Assembly (NCBI GenBank): GCA_024346935.1
Contig: AP024878.1
Span: 1,922,001 to 1,986,000, forward strand
From: Vibrio inusitatus
GTDB taxonomy: Bacteria; Pseudomonadota; Gammaproteobacteria; Enterobacterales; Vibrionaceae
DNA: 64,000 nucleotides
Reading direction: 5' to 3'
Both the position numbers and the translations under genes were made by a program. Positions 34,638 through 43,262 of this stretch are shown here, one piece after another. The stretch's first letter is position 1, and the number at the start of each line of letters is the position of its first letter. The notes under the pieces are model-generated. The model had not been told where the DNA came from, did no database searches, and was given only the letters and a program-made list of their open reading frames with translations.

Positions 34638-35710
34638 TACTGGCCAACCTCACTGCTCTCTTCCTCACCAACCACTTTAACTAAAGCGCCACCACGCATA
34701 TTTACTACGCCTTGAACTACAATGGTTTCCCCCACTTCTAAGCCTTTTTCAATAACAACTTCGTTCTCTACACGAGTGCCGAGAAAGACCTCGCGACGTA
34801 CCGCTTTATTGCCTTCTTCAACCACATACACGAATCGCTTAGTTCCCATGTACTCAAGAGCTTGTACAGGAATAATTGCCGCTTCTATCGGTGGAAATTT
34901 CATCGTCGCTTGAACCAGCATACCAGGCTTCAATTTTTCGGTGTCATTATCAATATCGATACGCACGCGAAGGTTCAAGGTATCAGGGTTTACACGCGAG
35001 TCGATGCCTACTAACGTGCCCTCAAACGCTTGGTCGCCCCATGCATTGGAGATAGCAGAAACCGACATGCCTGTAGATAGCAATGGTAGGTATCGTTCCG
35101 GTACCTGAAGATCCAATTCCATTTTTTCTAGGTTATCGAGCGTTAGCAACTCTGTGCCCGCACTGACCAATTTACCCAAGCTAAAATCAATGAAACCAAT
35201 CTGCCCTGTAAACGGGGCTTTAAGCGTTCTGTCTTGTAACTCAGCTTTTGCTGCGTCTAGACGAGCTTTTGCAATATCCACGCTAGATTTTTGCCCTTCA
35301 ATCTCAGTCAAGGTGATTGCTGCACTCTTTCTCAAACGCTCATATTCATTAAGCTTTCGTTGTTCGTCGTTCAGGTAAGCTTGCGCTTCTGCAACCGATG
35401 CTTTTGCTTTGTCATCACTGAGTTTAACGAGCACTTGACCCGTCTTTACGTTCTGATTCGTTCTAACAGCAATGCGCTCTATCGTGCCACTGACTTCAGG
35501 GGCAATAATGACCGATTGTGATGCTTTAAGTTTACCAACCAATGCTAAACTTTGAGAGATCTGATGCACTCCCACTTCTTGTGTGGTAACAGCAACTTGA
35601 GAAGGCCCACGAGGCCCATTTGCAAATGAAGGTGCAATAAGTAATGCACTGAGCAAAAGTGTTGACGCGATAGAGAGGGGTTTAGCCATTTGTTGAGTCA
35701 TAATCTTCAT
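34637..35710 (-). CDS. RND efflux periplasmic adaptor (membrane fusion protein)
   Basis: 357 residues. An N-terminal signal sequence (LLLSALLIAPSFA), then the lipoyl halves (VIIAPEVSGTIERIAVRTNQNVKTGQVLVKL and APFTGQIGFIDFSLGKLVSAG) around a short coiled coil (about residues 100-150), then beta-barrel and membrane-proximal domains. It links the inner-membrane pump to the outer-membrane channel. There is no lipobox, so it is probably anchored by its N-terminus or is periplasmic. First gene of a two-gene operon. Confidence 0.93.
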   Translation of the reverse strand: MKIMTQQMAKPLSIASTLLLSALLIAPSFANGPRGPSQVAVTTQEVGVHQISQSLALVGKLKASQSVIIAPEVSGTIERIAVRTNQNVKTGQVLVKLSDDKAKASVAEAQAYLNDEQRKLNEYERLRKSAAITLTEIEGQKSSVDIAKARLDAAKAELQDRTLKAPFTGQIGFIDFSLGKLVSAGTELLTLDNLEKMELDLQVPERYLPLLSTGMSVSAISNAWGDQAFEGTLVGIDSRVNPDTLNLRVRIDIDNDTEKLKPGMLVQATMKFPPIEAAIIPVQALEYMGTKRFVYVVEEGNKAVRREVFLGTRVENEVVIEKGLEVGETIVVQGVVNMRGGALVKVVGEEESSEVGQ

Positions 35711-35934
35711 GATCGTTAGTTGATTTTCCTATTCTTTCTTCATTTTATCAGCTCGATGCGCTTATAACGTCAATCAATGTAAAGTATTGGGATTTAGAAG
35801 CATTAATACGTTTTGAGGTGGTTATACGATCGCCTATAAAGCTAAGCTTTACGTACAATTGACCAACGGAAATGACGCTTTTTAGCCATTGCGTGCAAAA
35901 ATCGGGCATACAGACTGATTTTTTAAGAAAACAC

Positions 35935-35963
35935 TTTACAGAAAATCCTGCTCTGGATATTAT
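35935..35963 (+). promoter_or_regulatory. Promoter of the tRNA-Tyr operon
   Basis: TTTACA at 35935-35940, 17-base spacer, TATTAT at 35958-35963, then a GC-rich discriminator GCGCTCC, the usual form of growth-rate and stringent-controlled stable-RNA promoters. It is 57 bases upstream of the first tRNA. Confidence 0.75.
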
Positions 35964-36019
35964 GCGCTCCGAACTTGAGAACAGTGTTGGGAAATCTGTA
36001 CTTAAGTATAAAACACCCT

Positions 36020-36104
36020 GGTGGGGTTCCCGAGTGGCCAAAGGGATCAGACTGTAAATCTGACGGCACTGCCTTCGATGGTTCGAATCCATCTCCCACC
36101 ACCA
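36020..36104 (+). tRNA. tRNA-Tyr (GTA), copy 1
   Basis: 85-base class II tRNA with long variable arm, anticodon GTA, encoded CCA end. First of five copies at a 165-base pitch behind one strong promoter. Confidence 0.97.
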
Positions 36105-36184
36105 CATTCTCTTGATTGATTTATCAGTTAAGGCAAACTTGATTAATGGGTTGGGAAACCTTTAATTAAGTATAAAAATACCCT

Positions 36185-36269
36185 GGTGGGGTTCCCGAGT
36201 GGCCAAAGGGATCAGACTGTAAATCTGACGGCACTGCCTTCGATGGTTCGAATCCATCTCCCACCACCA
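36185..36269 (+). tRNA. tRNA-Tyr (GTA), copy 2
   Basis: Identical to copy 1 over 85 bases; the 80-base spacers between copies are also nearly identical. Confidence 0.97.
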
Positions 36270-36349
36270 CATTCTCTGAGTTGATTTATCAATTGAGAAA
36301 AACTTGATTAACGGGTTGGGAAACCTTTAATTAAGTATAAAAATACCCT

Positions 36350-36434
36350 GGTGGGGTTCCCGAGTGGCCAAAGGGATCAGACTGTAAATCTGACGGCACT
36401 GCCTTCGATGGTTCGAATCCATCTCCCACCACCA
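36350..36434 (+). tRNA. tRNA-Tyr (GTA), copy 3
   Basis: Identical 85-base sequence, anticodon GTA, encoded CCA. Confidence 0.97.
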
Positions 36435-36513
36435 CATTCTCTGAGTTGATTTATCAATTGAGAAAACTTGATTAACGGGTTGGGAAACCTTTAATTAAGT
36501 ATAAAAATACCCT

Positions 36514-36598
36514 GGTGGGGTTCCCGAGTGGCCAAAGGGATCAGACTGTAAATCTGACGGCACTGCCTTCGATGGTTCGAATCCATCTCCCACCACCA
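36514..36598 (+). tRNA. tRNA-Tyr (GTA), copy 4
   Basis: Identical 85-base sequence; the spacer before it is one base shorter (164-base pitch). Confidence 0.97.
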
Positions 36599-36678
36599 CA
36601 TTCTCTTGATTGATTTATCAATTGAGAAAAACTTGATTAACGGGTTGGGAAATCATTAATTAAGTATAAAAATACCCT

Positions 36679-36763
36679 GGTGGGGTTCCCGAGTGGCCAA
36701 AGGGATCAGACTGTAAATCTGACGGCACTGCCTTCGATGGTTCGAATCCATCTCCCACCACCA
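36679..36763 (+). tRNA. tRNA-Tyr (GTA), copy 5
   Basis: Last of the five copies, followed by a strong terminator. Its 3' part from 36731 is repeated as a fragment at 38647. Confidence 0.97.
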
Positions 36764-36770
36764 TATATAC

Positions 36771-36801
36771 AAAAAGACCCGCTCATTGAGCGGGTCTTTT
36801 T
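36771..36801 (+). terminator. Terminator of the tRNA-Tyr operon
   Basis: AAAAAGACCCGCTC / GAGCGGGTCTTTTT, a perfect 14-bp stem with a 3-nt loop, bidirectional. An exact copy stands at 38687-38717. Confidence 0.92.
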
Positions 36802-36836
36802 GTATGTGCTACTTTTTACTGTCCGAAAGAGCCTTG

Positions 36837-36952
36837 CACCTTCGACTAGCTTACCCATCGTTAAATCCTTTCTATTAATTTGTAATCAGTATAAGTGGTG
36901 AACAAAGAATGAACAGGAAAGTGAGTTGAGGATCTTGGTCGAAAATCTTGAA
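36837..36952 (-). pseudogene. 5' fragment of the yqjG-like gene with its upstream region
   Basis: 116 bases almost identical to 39704-39819, which hold the first codons and upstream sequence of the glutathionyl-hydroquinone reductase gene. The rest of the gene is missing. The break lies at the shared word CACCTT, so the body of the gene was probably lost by a deletion between short repeats after a tandem duplication. Confidence 0.8.
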
Positions 36953-37205
36953 TAGCGACATCTTCATCCTGATGAAAACCGGAATGCCTACCCAGCAGGA
37001 CCTGAGTGAGCACATATCTGGATTTCGTGCTTCATAAAATATTGGATAGATACCCCGTACTTTCCAGTATTACGTTGGCGCAGTAACGTTATTCATTTTA
37101 TGCTCGTGATGTGCAATCCCACCTTTCCTCATCTATCTAAAAAACCTATAGATACTCATTGGTTACCATTACTCCCACTCGCTATATTTCGCATTCACGA
37201 AATCA

Positions 37206-38372
37206 ATGAGACTTAGAATGCGCAATTTACGGCTAAAACAGAGGCTTCCCTGGAAGTGGTCACTCATCGTCATGTGTGGGTTACCCTTGCTCTCACACGC
37301 TGGTGCTATGGACCAATTTACAGATCCAAAAGATGGCAAGTTAGATGCAAGCCAATACATTCTTGATAATGCGACGGGATTTCTGCCCGTACCTGTTATC
37401 ATTAATGATCCTGCTATTGGCGCTGGCGGTGGTGCGGCTTTACTGTTTTTTCATGAATCAGAAGATCGTAAACAAAAGCGTTTATCCGGTGAATTGGTAG
37501 CGGACATCCCTACCAGTGTTTCCGGTGTCGTTGGTGTAGCAACAAGCAATGGAACAAAAATTCTGGGTGGCTTCCATTCCGGCAATTGGTATAACGATAG
37601 AATACGTTATCTAGGTGGCTTGTTTGGTGCTGAAATAAACATGAAGTTCTATGATCAGAATGATGCAATCAAGTTCAAATCTAAAGCCATTCATTTCTTT
37701 CAAGATATTGATTTTCGTATTGGGCAGTCTAACTTCTTTATTGGTGCTAACTATGCCTACACCGACTCAGACACGTCTTTTGATTTGTCAAAAATAATCC
37801 CTGAAATTGGACCTACTAATCCAGCAGAGCTTAGAGATGGTGCTTTGGGTCTAAAGTTAACGTTTGATAATAGAAATAATCAGTTTGCTCCAACGGTAGG
37901 AACAAAAGCGGGCATCGAATATAACAATCACAATAAAGCCTTCGGAGCGCAATTTGATTATCAACTCTGGCATGCTTTCGCTATGCATCACACTCGTTTA
38001 TCAAATAAGTGGGGATTGGGACTACGAGCTGATGCTAAAACAATAACCGGAGATACTCCTTATCCATTTTATGCTCCTCCATCGATTGATATGCGGGGTA
38101 TTGCCATGATGCGTTATCAAGGTGATAGCACAGGTCTTGTTGAAGCGGAGCTTAGCTACGACATTGATGACCGTTGGACTGTATTGGGGTTTGTTGGCTC
38201 AGGTGTTGCTGTAAACGAAGACCAGAAAGTGTCTGACGCTACACTACGCAATGTACAAGGCGCGGGTTTTCGCTACCTAATCGCACGTCAACTAGGATTA
38301 ACTGCCGGTCTCGATGTTGCCGTTGGACCAGAAGAGACGACTACTTACATTCAATTTGGTGGCGCTTGGTAA
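37206..38372 (+). CDS. Omp85/surface-antigen family outer-membrane protein without POTRA domains
   Basis: 388 residues. A signal peptide (LIVMCGLPLLSHA) is followed by a single barrel of BamA/TamA surface-antigen type: IGAGGGAALLFFHES, LGLKLTFDNRNNQFAPTVGTKAGIEY and the terminal QFGGAW. The repeated Gly-rich strands and terminal Trp fit the 16-strand family, but there is no room for POTRA repeats. It may be a transport or membrane-remodelling barrel. It sits between the two halves of a fossil tandem duplication, and the equivalent place in the other copy does not contain it. Confidence 0.82.
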   Translation: MRLRMRNLRLKQRLPWKWSLIVMCGLPLLSHAGAMDQFTDPKDGKLDASQYILDNATGFLPVPVIINDPAIGAGGGAALLFFHESEDRKQKRLSGELVADIPTSVSGVVGVATSNGTKILGGFHSGNWYNDRIRYLGGLFGAEINMKFYDQNDAIKFKSKAIHFFQDIDFRIGQSNFFIGANYAYTDSDTSFDLSKIIPEIGPTNPAELRDGALGLKLTFDNRNNQFAPTVGTKAGIEYNNHNKAFGAQFDYQLWHAFAMHHTRLSNKWGLGLRADAKTITGDTPYPFYAPPSIDMRGIAMMRYQGDSTGLVEAELSYDIDDRWTVLGFVGSGVAVNEDQKVSDATLRNVQGAGFRYLIARQLGLTAGLDVAVGPEETTTYIQFGGAW

Positions 38373-38415
38373 AGCGAATTGATGGAAAAATTACTAATTA
38401 GATAACTTCTCTAAA

Positions 38416-38637
38416 ATAAAAAGGGCATGCTGTTTACACAACACGCCAGAGCCAGTCACAGGCTAAAACTCTCTAGTAGGAATGAAAACACGACACTGCG
38501 TGCACATCATCACCTTCTAATACTGGTTTCTTCTAGCGCGTTCTAGTCTAAGATCTGGGATAGGTAGCGCTGACATCAAAGCTCGTGTATATGGGTGTTT
38601 TAGTTCAGCAAACAGGGCTTCTGCTTCGCCTAACTAC
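38416..38637 (-). pseudogene. Duplicated 3' fragment of oppF
   Basis: Aligns to 41211-41543 (oppF terminator plus 3' end of the gene) with about 80-90 percent identity and one internal deletion of about 100 bases. The deletion lies between two copies of a CTTCTTAGCAC-like word present in the intact gene (near 41325 and 41425). It is not a functional gene. Confidence 0.85.
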
Positions 38638-38646
38638 ACAGCTTTA

Positions 38647-38679
38647 CCTTCGATGGTTCGAATCCATCTCCCACCACCA
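38647..38679 (+). pseudogene. 3' fragment of tRNA-Tyr
   Basis: 33 bases identical to the end of the tRNA-Tyr genes (T-arm, acceptor 3' strand and CCA). The 5' two-thirds of the tRNA is absent; upstream sequence is the oppF fragment. With the terminator copy it forms part of a 111-base direct repeat of 36731-36841. Confidence 0.9.
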
Positions 38680-38686
38680 TATATAC

Positions 38687-38717
38687 AAAAAGACCCGCTC
38701 ATTGAGCGGGTCTTTTT
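38687..38717. terminator. Second copy of the tRNA-Tyr terminator
   Basis: Exact copy of 36771-36801. It now lies at the 3' end of the minus-strand yqjG-like gene and, being symmetrical, can terminate it. Confidence 0.88.
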
Positions 38718-38780
38718 GTATGTACTACTTTTTACTGTGTGAAGAACCTTGCACCTTTTGTAAAAAGTAACCCTGCTTGT

Positions 38781-39725
38781 CTATATCAAATCTCTATTGT
38801 GCTCTGACTCAAGCTCCAGCTCCGGCCCCTTCGGAATAACCTGAGTTGGGTTAATCCCCTTGTGGCTGAAATAATAATGGCGTTTGATCTGCGCAATGTC
38901 CGTTGTCTCAGCAACACCTGATATCTGATACAACTCTTTTAGATACCCTTGAATTCGTCGGTAATCACTAATGCGTTTCTTATTGCATTTAAAATGCCCC
39001 ACATACACCGCATCAAAGCGTACTAAGGTAGTAAACAGGCGCCAATCCGCTTCCGTTAATTGTGATCCCGTTAAGTAGCGATTCTCTGCTAGATGCTCAT
39101 CGACTTTATCTAAAGCCGTAAACAAGGCATCAAATGCCTCATCATAAGCCTCTTGAGTTGTGGCAAACCCACAGCGATACACACCGTTGTTGATATTCGG
39201 ATAGATATAGTCATTCCATTCGTCAATATCGCTGCGCAATGCCAATGGATAATAATCGTCGTGATTGCCCGTAAGCTCATTGAATTCACTGTTGAACATA
39301 CGAATGATTTCAGACGACTCGTTGCTGACTATAGTCTGAGTTTGCTTGTCCCATAACACTGGCACAGTAACTCGACCGGTGTAATCCGATTTTGCCTGAG
39401 TATAAACTTGATGCATCTTGGTATGTCCGAACAAAAGCTCAGGTGTATCAAACTCCCACCCTTCGGACAGCATGTCTGGGCTGACAATACTCACCGATAT
39501 ATGTTCTTCTAATCCTTTAATAGATCTAAAGATCAGAGTTCTGTGCGCCCAAGGACAAGCCAAAGAGACATAAAGGTGATAACGACCAGATTCGGGCTTA
39601 AACTCTGCATTGTCGTCATTTTCTATCCAATGTCTGAACCCTGCATCTTCACGCACAAACTTACCGTTATTGGATTTAGTGTCGTACCACACATCATGCC
39701 ATACACCTTCGACTAGCTTACCCAT
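38781..39725 (-). CDS. yqjG: Glutathionyl-hydroquinone reductase (YqjG/ECM4 type glutathione transferase)
   Basis: 314 residues. The N-terminal thioredoxin-like domain has the catalytic Cys57 in SLACPWAHRTLIF, with the VPVLWDKQTQTIVSNESSEIIRMFN strand and loop for glutathione. The C-terminal helical domain ends with KGINPTQVIPKGP, a mark of this family. It reduces glutathionyl-hydroquinones in the cytoplasm. Its first codons and upstream region exist in a second, truncated copy at 36837-36952. Confidence 0.93.
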   Translation of the reverse strand: MGKLVEGVWHDVWYDTKSNNGKFVREDAGFRHWIENDDNAEFKPESGRYHLYVSLACPWAHRTLIFRSIKGLEEHISVSIVSPDMLSEGWEFDTPELLFGHTKMHQVYTQAKSDYTGRVTVPVLWDKQTQTIVSNESSEIIRMFNSEFNELTGNHDDYYPLALRSDIDEWNDYIYPNINNGVYRCGFATTQEAYDEAFDALFTALDKVDEHLAENRYLTGSQLTEADWRLFTTLVRFDAVYVGHFKCNKKRISDYRRIQGYLKELYQISGVAETTDIAQIKRHYYFSHKGINPTQVIPKGPELELESEHNRDLI

Positions 39726-39819
39726 CGTTAAATCCTTTCTATTAATTTGTAATCAGTATAAGTGGCGAAGAGAGAATGAACAGGAAAGCTCGTTGAGGAT
39801 CTTGGTCGAAAATGTTGAA

Positions 39820-40071
39820 GAAGAAAATGGCCTCCAAAGACTCAATGAGTACAATGCTGGTTCAATGCACGAGGCTACGGTTCGCTGACATTGACCGAGA
39901 AAAATCATACTAGTAGTGGTATCAGATATGTGACACAGACAAAAGCCGTAAGCTAGAACTCTTACGGCTGTAATTCTAATGACAAGTAACCAGAACGTCT
40001 TATGAGATTACTTCAATTACGGTCCACGATAGTTTAATCAAACTTAGCTAACATCTCTAGTTGCGATCTTG
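39820..40071. other. Non-coding gap
   Basis: Continues the upstream region of the yqjG-like gene beyond the repeated part. I see no gene or RNA in it. Confidence 0.4.
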
Positions 40072-40341
40072 TTAGTCACCAGACCATGCAAATACGGTAT
40101 CCTCACGACTTTCATCGTATTTTAATGCTTTATCGGCGGCGTCAATACACGCCCGACCATCAGGGTTAATACCTCGATTAGTCAACTCCATAGACAGTTC
40201 ATGTTGTGAATGCGCGCCAAGTTCTTGATGAAATTGCTGACATAAGCGAACCGTTTTTTCTTCTTCAATGGAGCTTGGAGAGCTCATGGCACATCCAAAC
40301 ATTACAGTGGATAAAGATAACAAAATAATATTTTTCATCAT
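40072..40341 (-). CDS. Small lipoprotein
   Basis: 89 residues with a lipoprotein signal peptide (lipobox VMFGC, Cys about residue 17). The mature part is about 72 residues, with two further Cys residues (LCQQF and RACIDAAD). No family recognised. A good AGAGGTG ribosome site precedes two consecutive ATGs. The protein is probably anchored to a membrane on the periplasmic side. Confidence 0.7.
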   Translation of the reverse strand: MMKNIILLSLSTVMFGCAMSSPSSIEEEKTVRLCQQFHQELGAHSQHELSMELTNRGINPDGRACIDAADKALKYDESREDTVFAWSGD

Positions 40342-41149
40342 AACACCTCTTGGATTCCAACTAATAGAAACTGTGTTCCAAACTATCTACATTATTTCTA
40401 AATATTTTAATACACTGCATTTTGTAGGCGTTTGGTAGGTACTTATTTAGATTACATCAATATATTGACCATTATGGAATAAGCGATATTACAAATTTTA
40501 TCAACAAGTTCCTTCACATTTAAAATTCACCAACATGAAACTGGCATTAAAAACATATTATCTTAGACAGTGAACTTCGTATCACTTTAATTTTAGTCAA
40601 TTTCCTTTATGGAAATATTGAATTTCCTCGATTATTAACCTAAACAGATATTATGATAATTGCAATTGAGCGACTTATTGATAATTCAGACACTTAACAC
40701 TAGCCAAGCCCATAACTCAAGGTGAAGCAGAATAGCACCAGTCACTTATTTCAATACAAACAAGAGGTTACCAGCAACAAGAATAGTTAATATTACATTA
40801 TTAATTTTAAATACAGCTATTTAATCTTCTGCATGTTGTCAAAATGCCAACACGCTTATTGCAAAGGTCGCTACTGTTGACTTTAAAGATGATTAAGTAA
40901 CTAGAGTAACGCAAGTTAAAGCTACTTCTACAAAGAAAAACCGCTAATAGTCAGACTCGACTTATAATATAAGAATAGTCTATCCAAGTACGTGATTTTA
41001 TTCATATCGTACTATTTAATTGTTTTGGTTTAATATTAAACCAGCAATAACAACGAGATTAGCAATTAAGTTATTTCAGTCATAATTATATTGTTTATCT
41101 CGTTTTAATAGAGTATCACTAGACTGCTCTATGTATTTGTTACATTTCA
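40342..41149. other. Long AT-rich non-coding region
   Basis: About 800 bases without an open frame. It ends in a strong plus-strand terminator at 41150 that has no upstream gene. A TATAAT word at 40973-40978 could be the -10 box of a small RNA, though no good -35 box is placed before it. Confidence 0.45.
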
Positions 41150-41176
41150 GCCAGCATTTATATGCTGGCTTTTTTA
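41150..41176 (+). terminator. Orphan intrinsic terminator
   Basis: Perfect 8-bp stem GCCAGCAT / ATGCTGGC, TTAT loop, then TTTTTT. It works on the plus strand only. The nearest upstream plus-strand gene is more than 2.7 kb away and has other terminators after it, so this may be the end of a small RNA. Confidence 0.75.
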
Positions 41177-41210
41177 TATCGCCAAAAGCAAGTCTACTTC
41201 GATCAGACAT

Positions 41211-41242
41211 AAAAAAGGGCATGCTGTTTACACAACACGCCC
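41211..41242 (-). terminator. Terminator of the opp operon
   Basis: On the minus strand GGGCGTGTT and AACAGCATGCCC form an imperfect stem, followed by TTTTTT, 25 bases after oppF. The same sequence, slightly changed, is part of the oppF fragment at 38416. Confidence 0.7.
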
Positions 41243-41266
41243 GAGCCAGTCACAGGCTAAAACTCT

Positions 41267-42277
41267 CTAGTAGGAATGAAAACACGATACTGCGTGCACA
41301 TCATCACCTTCTAATACTGGTTTCTTCTTAGCACACTCTTCTGTCGCAACTGGACAACGAGTTCTAAACACACAACCTGATGGCGGATTCATTGGTGACG
41401 GTAAGTCACCTTCTAGCATCTCAATCTTCTTAGCACGCTCTAGCTTAGGATCAGGAATAGGTACTGCTGACATCAAAGCGCGTGTATAAGGGTGCTTAGG
41501 ATGCGCGAACAATGCCTTAGATTCACCCAATTCTACTGCGTTGCCTAGGTACATAACTAGAACGCGGTCTGAGATGTGTTTAACAACAGAAAGGTCGTGT
41601 GCGATAAACACTAAGCTCAAGCCAAATTCTTTCTGAAGCTCTTTAAGAAGATTTACTACCTGCGCCTGGATAGATACATCTAGTGCCGATACAGGCTCAT
41701 CACAAATGATCATCTTAGGCTTAAGAATCAATGCACGGGCAATACCAATACGCTGACATTGACCACCAGAGAACTCATGTGGGTAGCGGTTGATAACGTT
41801 AGGTAGAAGACCAACCTTGTCCATCATCTTTTTAACTTCTAGCTTCACTTCATCTTTACTTAACTTCGGATAGAAGGTCTGCAAAGGCTCTGCAATGATG
41901 TCACCAACTGTCATACGCGGGTTTAGCGATGCCAGAGGATCCTGAAAGATCATCTGAATATCTTTACGTGTTTCGCGGCGCTGAACGTCTTGCATCTTGG
42001 TTAGGTCTTGACCCAACCAAACCACTTCGCCTTCAGTCGCTTCAACCAAACCGATAACAGCACGAGCAAAAGTCGATTTACCACAACCCGACTCACCTAC
42101 TACACCCAGCGTTTCACCTTCGTATAAACGTACGTTCACGCCGTCTACCGCTTTCAGTGGTGTAGGTTTGCTCCAAGGCCATGCTGATTTGGAAGCAATC
42201 TGGAAATGAACTTTTAAATCTTTCACATCCAGCATCAATTTTTTGTCTTCAATAAAAGGGGCGTTCATCGTATCCAA
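41267..42277 (-). CDS. oppF: Oligopeptide ABC transporter ATP-binding protein OppF
   Basis: 336 residues with Walker A GESGCGKST, signature FSGGQCQRI, Walker B MIICDEP, and the C-terminal Opp motif with paired Cys (CVFRTRCPVATEEC). Last gene of oppABCDF, overlapping oppD by 13 bases. It powers uptake of peptides. The final 70 or so codons and the terminator are present a second time as a decayed fragment near 38.5 kb. Confidence 0.95.
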   Translation of the reverse strand: MDTMNAPFIEDKKLMLDVKDLKVHFQIASKSAWPWSKPTPLKAVDGVNVRLYEGETLGVVGESGCGKSTFARAVIGLVEATEGEVVWLGQDLTKMQDVQRRETRKDIQMIFQDPLASLNPRMTVGDIIAEPLQTFYPKLSKDEVKLEVKKMMDKVGLLPNVINRYPHEFSGGQCQRIGIARALILKPKMIICDEPVSALDVSIQAQVVNLLKELQKEFGLSLVFIAHDLSVVKHISDRVLVMYLGNAVELGESKALFAHPKHPYTRALMSAVPIPDPKLERAKKIEMLEGDLPSPMNPPSGCVFRTRCPVATEECAKKKPVLEGDDVHAVSCFHSY

Positions 42278-43242
42278 GCCTCGTGGTCAGAAAAACATGC
42301 GCGTTGGCGGTCTGTGCCAAATGGCGTAAGGATTGGCGTTTCGCTCATACAGCGATCCGTCACACGGTGGCAACGCTCTTGGTAAGGACAACCTGGTGGC
42401 AATTTAAGCAAGTTTGGTGGATTACCAGGGATAGTCGGTAAGATATCACCTTCTGTATCCAAACGAGGGATCGCTTTCAACAAACCTTCAGCGTACGGGT
42501 GGCTTGGCTCATAGAAAATCTCATCAACCGTGCCATACTCCATTGTACGACCAGCATACATTACCAATACTTTGTCACATGAACCTGCAACAACCCCAAG
42601 GTCATGGGTGATCATGATGATTGAGGTATCAAATTCTGACTTCAGCTCGTTAAGTAAATCCATGATCTGAGCCTGAACAGTTACGTCCAATGCCGTTGTC
42701 GGCTCATCTGCAATCAGCAGTTTTGGACGACACAGCAATGCCATCGCAATCATTACACGCTGGCGCATACCGCCAGAGAATTCGTGCGGATACATAGTAA
42801 TACGCTTGCGTGCTTCTGGGATTTTCACCGCTTCAAGCATGCGTACTGATTCTTCAAACGCCTGTGCCTTGCCCATGCCTTTGTGCAACATAAGCACTTC
42901 CATCAACTGATCGCTTACCTTCATGTAAGGGTTCAGAGAAGTCATTGGGTCTTGGAAGATCATCGCGATTTGTTCAGCGCGAACCTTGTTGAGTTCCTTC
43001 TCTGGCAAGTTTAAGATCTCACGACCTTCAAATTTAGCACTACCTGAGATGATGCCGTTCTTTGCCAGTAGGCCCATGATGGCAAATACGGTTTGTGATT
43101 TGCCTGAACCAGACTCACCCACAATGCCTAGCGTTTCGCCCGGCTCTAATGAGAAGTTAAGATCGTTAACCGCAGTAACGATGCCATCTTGAGTAGTAAA
43201 CTCTACTCTCAGGTCTTTTACGTCTAATAATTTATTCGTCAT
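42265..43242 (-). CDS. oppD: Oligopeptide ABC transporter ATP-binding protein OppD
   Basis: 325 residues with Walker A GESGSGKSQ, signature FSGGMRQRV, Walker B LLIADEP and the Cys-containing C-terminal motif (CPYQERCHRVTDRC). Walker A ends in Ser-Gln rather than the usual Ser-Thr, as is common in OppD. It forms the ATPase pair with OppF. Confidence 0.95.
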   Translation of the reverse strand: MTNKLLDVKDLRVEFTTQDGIVTAVNDLNFSLEPGETLGIVGESGSGKSQTVFAIMGLLAKNGIISGSAKFEGREILNLPEKELNKVRAEQIAMIFQDPMTSLNPYMKVSDQLMEVLMLHKGMGKAQAFEESVRMLEAVKIPEARKRITMYPHEFSGGMRQRVMIAMALLCRPKLLIADEPTTALDVTVQAQIMDLLNELKSEFDTSIIMITHDLGVVAGSCDKVLVMYAGRTMEYGTVDEIFYEPSHPYAEGLLKAIPRLDTEGDILPTIPGNPPNLLKLPPGCPYQERCHRVTDRCMSETPILTPFGTDRQRACFSDHEAWIR

Positions 43243-43262
43243 TATCCTATTCCTTATTATTC

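Noticed and set aside
35748..36107. Protein-coding gene upstream of tRNA-Tyr, and similar open frames across the tRNA copies
   Set aside because: These frames run across tRNA genes and a stable-RNA promoter and have no ribosome site or family match.
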